From Hexactinellida sp. DTS-2022 (lineage: Eukaryota; Porifera; Hexactinellida): 64,000 nucleotides of DNA. The notes beneath the pieces are model-generated. The model did not search any database. It saw only the letters and a list, made by a program, of their open reading frames with translations, and was not told the DNA's origin. The stretch covers positions 620,001 through 684,000 of the forward strand of contig JAPNXP010000005.1 of assembly GCA_028753945.1 (NCBI GenBank), given 5' to 3'. This document shows, one piece after another, positions 24,401 through 48,396 of this stretch. The translations under genes were made by a program, and so were the position numbers. Numbering within the stretch: position 1 is the first letter of the stretch; each line of letters begins with the position of its first letter.

Positions 24401-24917
24401 TCGAAAAAATGTGTTACTATTACACAAACACTACTGTACTTATATATCGGGTGACACCTTGTCAATGTAATTTTAAAGCACTGGCAAGGTCATTTTTGTG
24501 TCACATCAAAATTCACCTTTGCGAAGCCGGGTTTATACGTATATTAAAAAGCTGTTAGCCGATATATAATTAAGCCGTAAGTTAACTGTTGAATAAACCT
24601 ACTCTTAGCTCGGGTTTAATAATGGGAGGGTGTTTAATGAGTCTCCTTTCTTCCTTGATTGCTTTTCTCTCTTCTTCATCTTCTGTGTCAGAATCGTAAT
24701 CTGTAATTATAGGAAAGAAATTCTCCTTTATCCAGAAAAATATTTTCTTTATCCGAACTTTATTTCTGTCAGGAATCTGTTGGAAATTATCATTTGATTG
24801 ATTCTGGTTTCTAATAGATTGTTGGTTATCTGAACTTTGATTTTGATTTCTAACAGAAGGTTGTTGTTGTTGTGTTTTAGGTGTATATCTTTGAGCTTGT
24901 AACGAGTTAGTTGCCAT
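10835..24917 (-). CDS. USP31: Ubiquitin carboxyl-terminal hydrolase, USP31/USP43-like
   Basis: Ten minus-strand exons: 24917-24603, 23432-23176, 20488-20362, 19621-19375, 18820-18547, 18235-18124, 17819-17710, 16578-16329, 12427-11981, 11452-10835. They sum to 2757 nt, 918 aa, with all phases closing. The catalytic Cys lies in NHGNTCF (about residue 126), the Cys/QHDAQEF box in exon 3, zinc-finger CEEC and CSAC in exon 8, and the catalytic His in GGHYTAF (about 690) followed by WYLLDDD. HLKRFRQ and LPIPQRQIRPLYVTVV match USP31/USP43. It is a cysteine peptidase that removes ubiquitin; the substrate is unknown. The C-terminal 200 residues are Pro/Ser-rich and likely disordered. Exon 8 appears to use a GC donor. 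The starts of exon 4 and the end of exon 1 could shift by a few codons. Two NHL genes lie in its introns. Confidence 0.9.
12747..13030. repeat. Repeat family J, copy 1 (direct repeat left of NHL gene)
   Basis: About 280 bp beginning GGCATAGCCAGGATTTCAG, then a TAATACACTCTCAACTGTCT segment, a GTAGACC/GGTCTAC snapback, and the start of a family A element. It is nearly identical and co-oriented with 15762-16056. Fragments occur near 26760-26830 and 29060-29170. Confidence 0.8.
13151..13345. mobile_element. MITE family K
   Basis: Starts near CATTAAAACCTCTAGAAAGT with GGGGACC about 31 nt in and an inverted GTTCACTTT block. A second copy is at about 27910-28050. A family H copy follows at 13365-13545. 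Confidence 0.6.
13970..15187 (+). CDS. Single-exon coiled-coil/NHL-repeat protein 1
   Basis: Uninterrupted 405-aa frame, ATG to TAA, inside a USP intron on the opposite strand. Residues 1-45 hold a short motif (PVELEIHQLFDRI) shared with the NHL gene at 21075-22301. Residues about 35-105 are a charged coiled coil. From about 140 on there is an NHL-type beta-propeller: GQAPGELLHPRGVAI, YGIAIHQDNLYVTD, VGQFNIPHGLTVS, then FFCLDAHHNIILG. TRIM-NHL proteins normally carry RING and B-box zinc fingers before the coiled coil; none is present here, so ubiquitin-ligase activity is not expected. A scaffold or RNA/protein-binding role is only inference. Codon use is GC-richer than the surrounding intron. 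Two about 290-bp direct repeats bracket the gene. Confidence 0.88.
   Translation: MAVRFPDPIHPVDPVELEIHQLFDRIIMCVQQRRVALITTYRDTRDQIAARPIERARKEEELIALKTETERLFQMNELRETQERILAELEHALAEVRVPQPETRVVFRGTCGHLEQVIAGVGEVVEEEVPVVPRYEEMRPIVAVGKRGQAPGELLHPRGVAIDENTNLIYVAEGFDSNRVSIFSETGEFLNTFTNQAMIAPYGIAIHQDNLYVTDTGVHAVFRFKIEADMRLVASLGSKGSGVGQFNIPHGLTVSTNGDVFVADYNNHRIQVLDDSLHFQRSITHQAMRYPQDVKLTPEEVYVLAGRYILVLTYTGDMIRSFDTQPGYREFFINPDFFCLDAHHNIILGQWGTQNIKILSKEGTHLHTIQRPGDRGYLRGIDLTNNLNIVAVYRGAANQLIIFSS
15304..15465. mobile_element. MITE family D
   Basis: Ends CAGTGGATGCCGGTTATAAG and a CTACTG complement at TA; GGGAAC is at nt 30-35. Other copies: 2815-3030 (compound), 7122-7248, 36553-36680, 42967-43091, 43470-43631, 53970-54110. 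Confidence 0.8.
15762..16056. repeat. Repeat family J, copy 2 (direct repeat right of NHL gene)
   Basis: Co-oriented near-identical partner of 12747-13030, about 3.0 kb downstream. It again runs into the start of a family A-type terminus. Confidence 0.8.
16690..16885. mobile_element. MITE family G
   Basis: Inverted ends of the type CAGTCGAAACCGGTTTTTC around a body with GGAAATAAAGTAAGAAAAAT. Other copies: about 20540-20735, 28665-28770, 56171-56324, 62635-62799, 63277-63430. Confidence 0.7.
18262..18437 (+). repeat. (TTG)n microsatellite tracts in USP intron
   Basis: Two blocks of perfect TTG repeats at about 18262-18299 and 18405-18437, separated by T-rich DNA. Confidence 0.85.
21075..22301 (-). 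CDS. Single-exon coiled-coil/NHL-repeat protein 2
   Basis: A 408-aa uninterrupted frame within the USP intron between exons 3 and 2, on the same strand as the host. The ATG at 22301 (MAARYPIPPPAAYPVE) is chosen because the start aligns with the first NHL protein; the open frame continues upstream without a better start. Residues about 20-110 form a coiled coil rich in Arg/Glu. The propeller begins at GKQGSAPGELNEPLGVAI and continues with YGIAIHENSLYV, FIADCDNHRICVF and the family landmark FFCLDANNNFVISDEG, ending RPQGIAIDTNGRLV. No RING or B-box is present. It is about 40-45 percent identical by eye to the NHL gene at 13970-15187. Confidence 0.88.
   Translation of the reverse strand: MAARYPIPPPAAYPVETRINRAIDGLIARLNLRRAQLLTQVRDAREEKRAAEVARQEMDKQLTTARTALQTLLKENPLKSMQERTVSELEHKMRELRTNIPAETEFKWQCDTRDLEASISRLGEITQVPVGPNYATFQLPTVATGKQGSAPGELNEPLGVAINEATNQIFVANRNNGRVEIFSETGEYLNQLGDGLLYTPYGIAIHENSLYVSSEMEHNVSKYSLTDFSFVKQIGKEGLNNGEFQHPQQLTTDPNGQVFIADCDNHRICVFDTNLNHIRNITHQVLLWPFDVKLSHDRVYVLCPFENPCMLVLSLEGDMLHSLISCGEGMDVLEPRFFCLDANNNFVISDEGTHSIRVFSPAGNLLHTIGREGHQQGMLYRPQGIAIDTNGRLVCVSSNKNYGLQIFS
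23383..24455. repeat. Local segmental duplication with partial USP exon copy
   Basis: About 50 bp of the 5' end of USP exon 2 plus its acceptor (23383-23432) recurs at about 23776-23825. The adjacent intron block starting ATAGTTATAGGAAATGAGAG and ending TATATATCGGGTGAC occurs at about 23445-23712 and again at about 24056-24451. A 38-bp repeat starting GTTTTTTGA flanks the interposed segment. Confidence 0.8.
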
Positions 24918-25579
24918 TATAATCTGCTTATCAAATCCCTAACCCGAGTTAATAATTCTTAATACAACTCGGTTTAATCTAATAACCCATCTATAGAATA
25001 GCTTTTATATAAGAATATATTATAACAGATGTAAGTTAATTATTAGCATATTTCCACAATTAACATTCTATTATATATTTGTATTGTGTTATGGCTTTAA
25101 CTATTAAGAATGTGGTATTGTAAGGAACTTTGCTATTCAAGATATGAAGTAGTATCTTATTAAAAAGAACAATTATGATGTTGAATAAGTTTGCAAAACG
25201 AAACATGTAAATTCTTAAAGTTTTATCATAATTCGATAAAAACCGGTAATTATAATCGCTTAGATTAAGCCATATTAGGAACTAAATCCTGTAAATGAAA
25301 TACTTAGGTAATGTATTTTCTGAAAAAATATTAAACTAGTTTACATATCGTATATCAGAATTGTTGTACGACTTACATTTGACATACAGTAGAACTTCGT
25401 TAGTAGGAATACCAGGGGACAGTCAAAATGCGTTCGCCATATCCGGAATTCGTATTAACCAATATCATTTGTATTGAAAAGGCTTTGAAGGGGGACTGAA
25501 ATAGTGTTCGTATTAACCGTGTCCCTACTAACGAGGTTCTACTACTATATCAATTATAACTTTTCTTAGTTTAATATAA
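24918..25579. other. Intergenic, USP to TAF9
   Basis: Holds one family A MITE (25387-25543) and otherwise AT-rich unique DNA. No exon was recognised. Confidence 0.5.
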
Positions 25580-26558
25580 TTAGAAATCATCATAATCCTC
25601 GTCATGTCTCCGTTTCAGAGATTTCATAGACATTTGCGGCGGAGTCTGCGTAGACTGAAAAGGCGCAAATTCCAATTGGTTTGTTTCAGAAGCTAGTTTG
25701 ATTGGTTCCGGTATAACTGTTGATAGCGCAATAGAATCTAGTGTAGGCATTGACTGAGGGATTTTAATTTCTTTAATTGGAACATCTTTGTGCGTTGGTC
25801 TATCTCTCTTAGCAATTTGTATATTCGTAGCTGTCAAACAGAACCTGTCAGGGGGAAGACGGATACCGAATCTCTCGTTTATGAGAGGCATCGGAATGGA
25901 GTTCTTCTCTCTCGCTATCTCGAGTAGGAACTCCCGAGGCGGAGGGAACGTGTAGCAGTGATTGAGACGCATCTCAAGGGACAGCTTTATATCTCGCAGG
26001 TCTACCTATATACGTGTATAGGGTAATAAGTATAGCTAGCTACCTGGATAAATACAGTGATCTCCCGTTATAACGAAGTACAAAGGACACATGATTAACT
26101 CGTATAAGGCTATAAGCGGAGTCAAATCAACTACTTTATGTTTACTATACTGTAATCGGCCAACGCATTTTCTAATGTAATATAATTTCAGGACTGGCAA
26201 AGTCATTAAAAAAAAATCCATCTAAGGAATTATCCAGGAGCGCTTGACGCTCCTTTGGAGCATAATTTTTGGAAATTTGGAATCCTCTCCTATACAGTAA
26301 CATTAATTTGTGATTTAGGCGTATGATAATTGGATCAGACCAGGATTAGGAGCGTATTTACAAATGTCTGTATAATACACTGACCTCATCCTTGTTCGCG
26401 TGCTCTGAGTATATCTTGGCATCCTCCAGGACTCCTGTAATGTATTTGTATACAAACTCCATTAACTGATGCAGCACTGCCGGCTCGTGGTCCGATACTC
26501 CCATCTCTCTCAGGATAGATCGCATCACCCCCATGTCTCGGGGCTCCTGGCTAGACAT
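25580..26558 (-). CDS. TAF9: TFIID/SAGA subunit TAF9
   Basis: Two minus-strand exons, 26558-26385 and 26005-25580, phase 0 junction, 199 aa. The N-terminus is the histone-fold core (DMGVMRSILREMGV, KYITGVLEDAKIYSEHA). The second exon continues VDLRDIKLSLEMR and then the conserved TAF9 block PPPREFLLEIAREKN ... LPPDRFCLTATNIQI. TAF9 pairs with TAF6 in a histone-fold dimer in TFIID and SAGA and acts in RNA polymerase II transcription initiation. The tail after the conserved block is short and ends in an acidic KRRHDEDYDDF. The ATG is preceded by ATAG 3 nt upstream. Confidence 0.93.
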
Positions 26559-27166
26559 GTGCTATGCTAATGCAATGGGAGATATATGTACAGTTAAATA
26601 AATAATGTCAGTGGAGTTCGCGTAATATCAAATGTCATTTTGCAAGAAATTCTCCTGCTAACACCTTCAATAAATGAACATTTTGGCTGGTTCCCAGGGT
26701 GTTCACTTTCTGAAAGTGTAATAGGCGAATATTTTTATTATTGGAACACAGTTAACATTAAGAGCTTCCTTATATGTAGAGTCGATTGTCTATACTTTTG
26801 TAGACCAAAGCCCCTGCCGTCTATGGTAATACTATTTAAATAAACAAAACCTTGTCTAAGTAATTTCTAATAATAAATGTCATCTTGGAATTGGGATTGA
26901 AAAGTGACTTGTTATTAGGCGCTAGGCGAATTGTCCAAAAGCGAACTCAACTGTAATATGGAAATACTTACATATCGACCAACACCTTTCTAATGTTATT
27001 TCAGGCAGTTTCAAGGTAATTTTGTTACATAAAAAAGTTCACTTTGCGAAGCCGGTTTAATATTGAATAGTTAAAGGGATATCATATTAGCCCAGTATAA
27101 CTAGCAGGATAATGTATGTGTTATTATGATGTATAGGATAAGTGACTGGTTAGCTAGTGGCTATAT
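26559..27166. other. Intergenic, TAF9 to CCDC42
   Basis: Holds decayed pieces of repeat families J and I and a short family L end near 26990-27060. No exon was recognised. Confidence 0.5.
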
Positions 27167-30100
27167 TCATATTCTATTTATAGACGGGAACATGCCCTCC
27201 CTCTCCCCCTGCTGGGAATGCTGTCTCTGTTTGTCCTGCTGCTCCATCTGGTCTGCCCTCGCTATGTCAGCTAATATAATAGTCATGTCCTATATAGGGG
27301 GGACATGTTATAATGTAATGTATAGGTAATGTATAGGCAAGTAGGTACAGTAATATCCTACATAGGGGGACATGTCATAATGTAATGTATAGGTAATGTA
27401 TAGGCAAGTAGGTACAGTAATATCCTACATAGGGGGACATGTCATAATGTAATGTATAGGTAATGTATAGGCAAGTAGGTACAGTAATATCCTACATAGG
27501 GGGACATGTCATAATGTAATGTATAGGTAATGTATAGTCATATCCTATATAGGGGAGATGTATAAGGTAATGGTAAGCAAGGTAAAGGTGTTTTTGATGT
27601 ATAAATGACCTTTAAGCACTTAAGCCTGGCTTTTTTTAGGAATTAGAAAAACTAATTTTATATATAGTAGACTCTCGTTTAATAGGAACCCCAGGAGACC
27701 ATCGTAATTACTAACTAATAATAAACAAATAACTAATTGCAATAGACTATCGTTAATAGGAACACGGATAAGGGAAATATCGGTTAAGGAGTACAAGGTT
27801 TAATTCCCTAGCCTATACAAATGCATTTAAGTGACTCCGGTTAATACGACTCAGTATAATACGAACAATTTCGACTGTCCCCTGGTGCTCCTATTAACAA
27901 GAATCTACTGTAAAACCTTCAGAAAGTGAACACCCTGGGGACCAGCCAAAATGTTCACTTTTGAGAGGTGTTCACTTTCATGATTTATCTAACGTGTGTC
28001 TTAAGTAATGGGAAAATATAGGACCGAGAAAGGTGTTCATTTTTGGAGATTTTACTGTATAAATATACTCTTTATACACAAGCTAACTAGTATAGCATTA
28101 ATACCACATAAGTATCACCTCTATAAACTCTTTAATCTTATCGAGCTGTTCTACCGTATCCACCTCCTTATCACTAATCTTGTCGCCTCTGTATTTCTTG
28201 ATATGCGAGTATAAGTTGTGTGTAGACATCTTTATCTGTCCGAGAAGTAGCGTCTTCTCTGCCGCAGTTGTTTGTATTGTGTTCCACTCAGATTCCCTTT
28301 GCAGGGTCAGGTTACGAGCCTGCTCGAGTCTGGCTTGTAGCCCGCTAACCTATAAATACAGCTGGGTACATTCAGGGAATACATTATGATATAGTACAGT
28401 AGTGTAATAGCAATTGTATTGCTCTAATAGTAATACATATATTGCTATATTAATTAGCAAGTTATTTTCAGAGCATTTTATGTTAATTCTGTTCCTCTAA
28501 TAGCAAGTTATTTTCAGTCCCCAAGCGAGCATTTAATGTTAATTCTGTTCCTCTAATAGAATTAGGAACAGATTTATGGAAAATGCAACTTTCTATTACG
28601 CGAACACCACTGTAATGTTCGTATTAACCGTCATTTTATTTTAACTGTGTTCGTACTATCGAGGAATAAACGAATTGAAACTAGACAAAATGGGAATTTC
28701 TTAGAAATTTGGAATAAATAGTTAGTTAGAAAAAACCGATTAGTTAGAAAAAAACCGGTTTCGACTGTATGTAGAAATTATTCCTAATAAAACAATAAAT
28801 CCCCTCTAAAAATCTGACTAATCAATATAGGATATAGAATCTACAAACCTGATTAGTGAAATTGAGTATCTCGTTATTCTTCTCATCATTGAATTTCTTG
28901 TAGTTAGCTCTCTCGCTCTCCAGAGCCTCCTGGTTAGCGATGTCTTTCCTAAGCAGATCTTCGTGCGTAGAGCTGAGTGTGTCGTGTCTAGGGATTGTTA
29001 GATAGAGGAATTAGTTATTATCGGACAACACCTCTCTTATGGTATTGCAGGCATTTCATTAAAGAGCATCCTTATATGTAGGCGGTCTATAAAAGCCCAT
29101 ACAAACTAAGCCAGAAATTTGTAGACCGTCTATAAATTCTGTAGACCAAAAGCCCTGCCGTATATGGGTAATTTTTCCTTTTTCTCATTTCTTTTAAATT
29201 TAGATATTAGATAATCTCAAATTTTTTTAGAACACCCCCCTAAGGTTCCTATTTAAATTAGAAATGACTTATACGTAGACAGTCGAAATAGACCAGGTTT
29301 TCTTACACATAAATTAAAATGACACTTTAACTAGGGTAGAACTGAAACGAATTTACGAAATGTAACGAATGAACCTTTTTCTAAACGAACAAATATTCGA
29401 ATATTCGTTTGTTTTGATAACTAAAGATTAAAAAAAATTCAGATTCAAAATAAAGTTGAAAATCTATTTTGTTGGTACAAAGTTGTTTATAGACAAATTT
29501 AGCTATTAATCAGCTAGTTTAGGTAGGAATTTAAATTTACGACCATGTTGTTGTTGTCCAAAAGTAGTTAATAAACAAATGTGTCAGATTAACAAACATA
29601 CCGACTGATAATATCCCCAATCTCAGTAAACTCTTCCGGAGAATTCTTAACTACTTTCTCTAAATACTCTTTATACTTCACATCATCAGCAACCATTTTC
29701 TTCTGATCCCGTATAACACTAACTAGCTCAGTTCTCTCCTTATGTAACTCCACAAGTTCTTTGTCTTTAACCGCTATTAGCTCTGTTTCCTGTTTAATTT
29801 TACGAGTCGCCCGTTCCCTCTTTAGCTCGTCTTCTTTAAGATATTTGTCGTACATACGCAGTGTCTCTTTAAGCTGGTTCTCTCTTCGCTCCAATTCCTC
29901 CTTTCTCTGATTTAGAGTTTCAAGTTTCATTTTGTAGTCGTCTCGCTGGGCAGCCAGCGCGTTGTCAACCTGAGACACAAATATGTAGAATGTTAGATAT
30001 AGATTATGTGAGGTGTTTGTTGTTGTTGTTGTTTGTTGTTTGTTGATTGGTTATTATTATTATAATGTTAGTATTTAAGGGCATACGTACATAGTATCGA

Positions 30101-30451
30101 CTAACACTTTTTAATATAAAAGCCCGGCTTCGCAAAAGTGATTTTTTGATGATAAAAATGACTTTGCCAATTCCTGAAAATGACATTAGAAAAAGTGTTG
30201 CTAATCCCATTATCCATTGGCTTTTATAACTAGTAGTTGCAAATAAAGTCCCCATTTGACAGATTAAACACTATATCTCTCTAGCAACAGCATGTACGAT
30301 TGGAATGTGCACATACCTCTAGGATTTCTCTCCGCTTGTCCAGAAGCCGCGTGGCCGGCAGGAGATGGTCCTCCTCTCGGTCCGGCATCTTGATGAGCAT
30401 CTTCTGTTCGAAAGTAGTCCTGAAATACTCGTCAAGCTCTGCACTAGTCAT
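27167..30451 (-). CDS. CFAP73: CCDC42/CFAP73-family ciliary coiled-coil protein
   Basis: Five minus-strand exons: 30451-30317, 29969-29602, 28987-28849, 28349-28119, 27289-27167; 330 aa, phases close. The N-terminus (LDEYFRTTFEQKMLIKMP, TRLLDKRREILE) and the long helical region (RKEELERRENQLKETLRMYD, YLEKVVKNSPEEF, EILNFTNQ, AAEKTLLLGQIKMSTHNLY) match vertebrate CCDC42/CFAP73 (DUF4200 family; human CCDC42 is about 316 aa). Chlamydomonas MIA2 is the related protein that with MIA1 (CFAP100) forms the modifier-of-inner-arms complex on the axoneme. This implies motile cilia or sperm flagella in the organism. Whether the orthologue is CCDC42 or CFAP73 is undecided. The 67-bp repeat lies in its last intron. 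Confidence 0.88.
27290..27545 (+). repeat. 67-bp tandem repeat in CCDC42/CFAP73 last intron
   Basis: About 3.5 copies at a 67-bp period, each carrying TACATAGGGGGACATGTCAT and GTAATGTATAGG twice. It begins immediately at the acceptor of exon 5. Confidence 0.88.
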
Positions 30452-30915
30452 TATACTATACTCTGTCAATCTTAGGGTAAAGTCATTCTATACTTATGTC
30501 AATCTTATGCTTAGGGTAAAAGGCTGGTAGTTTTGTGTATGTAATTGTTTGTTTGGTTGGTTGGTTAGTTGGTGGGTTGTTTGTTGTTAATTAGTTAGTT
30601 AGTTAGTTTGTTTGTTTGTTTGTCCGTTTGTTTGTTGTTTATTTGTTTGCTTGTTTGTTCGTTTGTGTATTAGTCTGTTTTTTGTTTTGTTTTTTTGTGT
30701 GTTTGTTTGTTTTGTTTGTTGCCTGTTTATTTGGTGTTTGGATAACTTTAGGTATTGAAAATACAGAAATCAGAAATCAATAATAACTACATATCTTAAG
30801 CTTACTTTAATTAACATCTATTTAACACAATCCACTAACATTATCACTGCTGTTAATAGCAAATCTAAGCTATTAACAAAACCTAGCAACCAATACTATA
30901 AATACTGAACAATAG
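30452..30915. other. Intergenic, CCDC42 to U2AF2, with TTTG-rich tract
   Basis: Dominated by an imperfect (TTTG)n/(TTAG)n run at about 30545-30725. No exon was recognised; the U2AF2 3' UTR and the CCDC42 promoter must lie here. Confidence 0.6.
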
Positions 30916-45798
<14,883 letters not shown>

Positions 45799-46446
45799 AG
45801 GTACCTAGCTAGATACTGGATAGGTACATTGGTATTATATTAGTTTAGTGGGCCTGGATGGATTGTGGAATAGAATACAATTATAGTAGCACTCTTTCCC
45901 TTTCAGTAAAACCAACTACGTACAATTACTTTATCCGTCTCGGGAATATAGTAGAACCTCGTTAATACGAACACCAATGGACGGTAAAAAAATTGCCGTT
46001 AAGTACAGGTGACCGCTATACACAGCTGATTATAATATGGGAAGTCACGTGGGACCTATTATATGTGCCGTTATAGACAGGTTATACTGTAGTTTGTATT
46101 TTGGAATTGTTTCGGAAATTTATCTGAGATCCATCCCAATACAGTAGAACCTCGTTAGATCGAACATTAGGGGACCGTAAAAATGCGTTCGCCTTATCCG
46201 GAATTCATATTAACCAATATCACTTATTTGTTTGAAAAGGCTTTGAAGGGGACTGAATAGTAATCGTAATAACGAGGATTCTTGTATAATCAACTTAACT
46301 CGAATTGAAGAGTTCAACTATTAAAACCTATAACGGATTTATTATGAATTTGTATTATCTGGTCCCAACTAACCAGTGTATAATATGAATACGCTATAAT
46401 TAAAGTCGAGACTTACAGGTTACATTCCTATTCGCCTAATTGGTAA
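45799..46446. other. Intergenic, U2AF2 to ETFB
   Basis: Holds a chimeric family A-like piece (about 45950-46090) and a family A copy (46141-46290). No exon was recognised. Confidence 0.5.
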
Positions 46447-47603
46447 CTACACGTGTCCCTCCTTCTTTAGCGCCGCGAAAAGCGCAGAAACATTTTCAAC
46501 CTTTAACCCTGCTTCTCTTACTGGGGGTTCTTCTACGCTTAATATTTTGAGTCTCGGAGTAATATCTACCCCAAGATCTCCAGGTTTAATTAAATCCAAT
46601 TTCTTCTTTTTAGCTTTCATAATATTAGGCAGAGTGGCATATCTTGGTTCGTTAAGTCTCAAGTCAGCTGAGAGCACACAGGGTATTGTCAATGCTAATT
46701 CTTCCAAACCACCGTCTATTTCCCTTGTTATACTCAGGATATTATCCGTGATAGATACAGCGGATACAAATGTTCCTATCGACCAGTTTAGCATTCCAGA
46801 CAAGAGCTGGCCTGTCTGGTTAGAGTCGTCGTCAATAGCTTGTTTGCCTAGGGAGCAAATACACAAATAAATACACTAATAAAGTAATAAATAAATAAAT
46901 GAATATACTAATAAACATACTAGCAAATTGACAAACAAATAAATAAACTAATAAACATACTAACATATTGACAAACGAATTGACTAACAAACAAACTAAT
47001 AACCGAACAAGCTAAAAAATAAGCAAACAAATTAATAAACAAAATAATAAATAAACTAACAATCTAACAAACTAACTAACAAACAAACAAACTATCAAAC
47101 TAACAAACTAACTATCAAACTAACAAACAAACAAACAAACAAACAAACATACAAACTAACAAACAAACATACAAACTAACTACTCAAATGCAGCATCTAC
47201 ATAACATAAAGTGTGATAATACAATTAGCTACTACATACCCAGTATGACAATATCTATCTTCTCCCTCTCGGCTATTCTCCTCAGAATCCTGGCCACAGC
47301 TAGAGGCTGCAGAGCCTCGTACTCCGGGTTAGGAATCTGCACTAATATTCCCCTGTCCGCCCCCATTGCCAGGGCGGTACGTAGGGTCTCTTGGCACTGG
47401 GGGGGACCACAGGAAACAACAACAACTTCAGAAGCTAGTTTATTCTCCCTGAGTCGTATGGCTTCTTCTAGTGCTATCTCGTCGAATGGATTCATTGAGT
47501 GTTTGACTCCCTCTGTTACGACTCCGCTCTTGTCGGGCTTAACGCGTATCTTAATTGCGTAGTCTATTACGCGCTTGCAGCCAACAAGAATACGCCGAGA
47601 CAT
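46447..47603 (-). CDS. ETFB: Electron transfer flavoprotein subunit beta
   Basis: Two minus-strand exons, 47603-47240 and 46847-46447, phase 1, 254 aa (human ETFB 255). The N-terminus [20 protein letters not shown], then [40 protein letters not shown] and, across the splice, [15 protein letters not shown] are near-identical to animal ETFB. The recognition loop [15 protein letters not shown], which contacts acyl-CoA dehydrogenases and carries the methylated lysines in mammals, is intact. The protein works in the mitochondrial matrix with ETFA, passing electrons from dehydrogenases to ETF-QO. The start is the first in-frame ATG and matches the family start. The intron is filled with a CAAA-rich tract. 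ATAG lies 2 nt before the ATG. Confidence 0.96.
46865..47185. repeat. (CAAA)n/(CTAA)n-rich tract in ETFB intron
   Basis: Imperfect AACAAACT-type run filling most of the 392-bp intron, the complement of the TTTG runs seen elsewhere. Confidence 0.85.
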
Positions 47604-48396
47604 TCCTATTGTCGCTAAACGTATCAACTTCTATCAAGGCAATATTATATATACTACAGTAGAACCTCGTTAATACGAATACCAACTGAGGGTGAAATTC
47701 GTTCGCTTTATCCAGAGTTCGTATTAACCGGAGAAATACCCATTGAATAGCCATTGTAGGGACCTGATTTTGTGGAACTGTTTGTTCGTCTTATCCGGAA
47801 AAACTGTAGTTGGCTCTCGTTAATAGGGACACCAGGGGACCGTCGTAATATATTCGTATTATCGGGATTTGTATTAAGCGGAGTCACTTGTATGCATTTG
47901 TATAGGCTAGGGGAAATAAACTTTGTACTCCTTAACCGATATTTCGCCTTTATACCTTGTATTTCGCCTTATCTGTGTCGCTATTAACGAGAGTTAACTG
48001 TAATATTATTCACTACAAATTTAATTAAATACCAATTTCGAAATCAGCATATCAATTTTACTTATTAAACCTGATATAAGATCATCTCTAGGTTCATATT
48101 GAATAATATCTGCTGTTGTTGTTGTTGTTGTTGTTAAGTTAAACTAACCAACTACGAACAATGAAGTGATTTTAAGGATAAAATTGAGACCGATTAGCTC
48201 GTATAATATAAAATTTCGAATGGAATATTGGCGTATAGGATTTCGAATGGTATTAGGGAGAAAACATTAACTTGTATGACCGGGGGGAATACATAATTGT
48301 CTAATTAAATACAAACACATAATGTCTAATTTACCTAATTAAACTCAAAAGATTTCAAAATTCCACATATCCTGAAATCAATCTTATAAACACAGT
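47604..48396. other. Intergenic, ETFB to ABCD3
   Basis: Holds a truncated family A element (about 47657-47800), a family B element (about 47806-48001) and a short (TTG)n run at 48113-48135. No exon was recognised. Confidence 0.5.
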
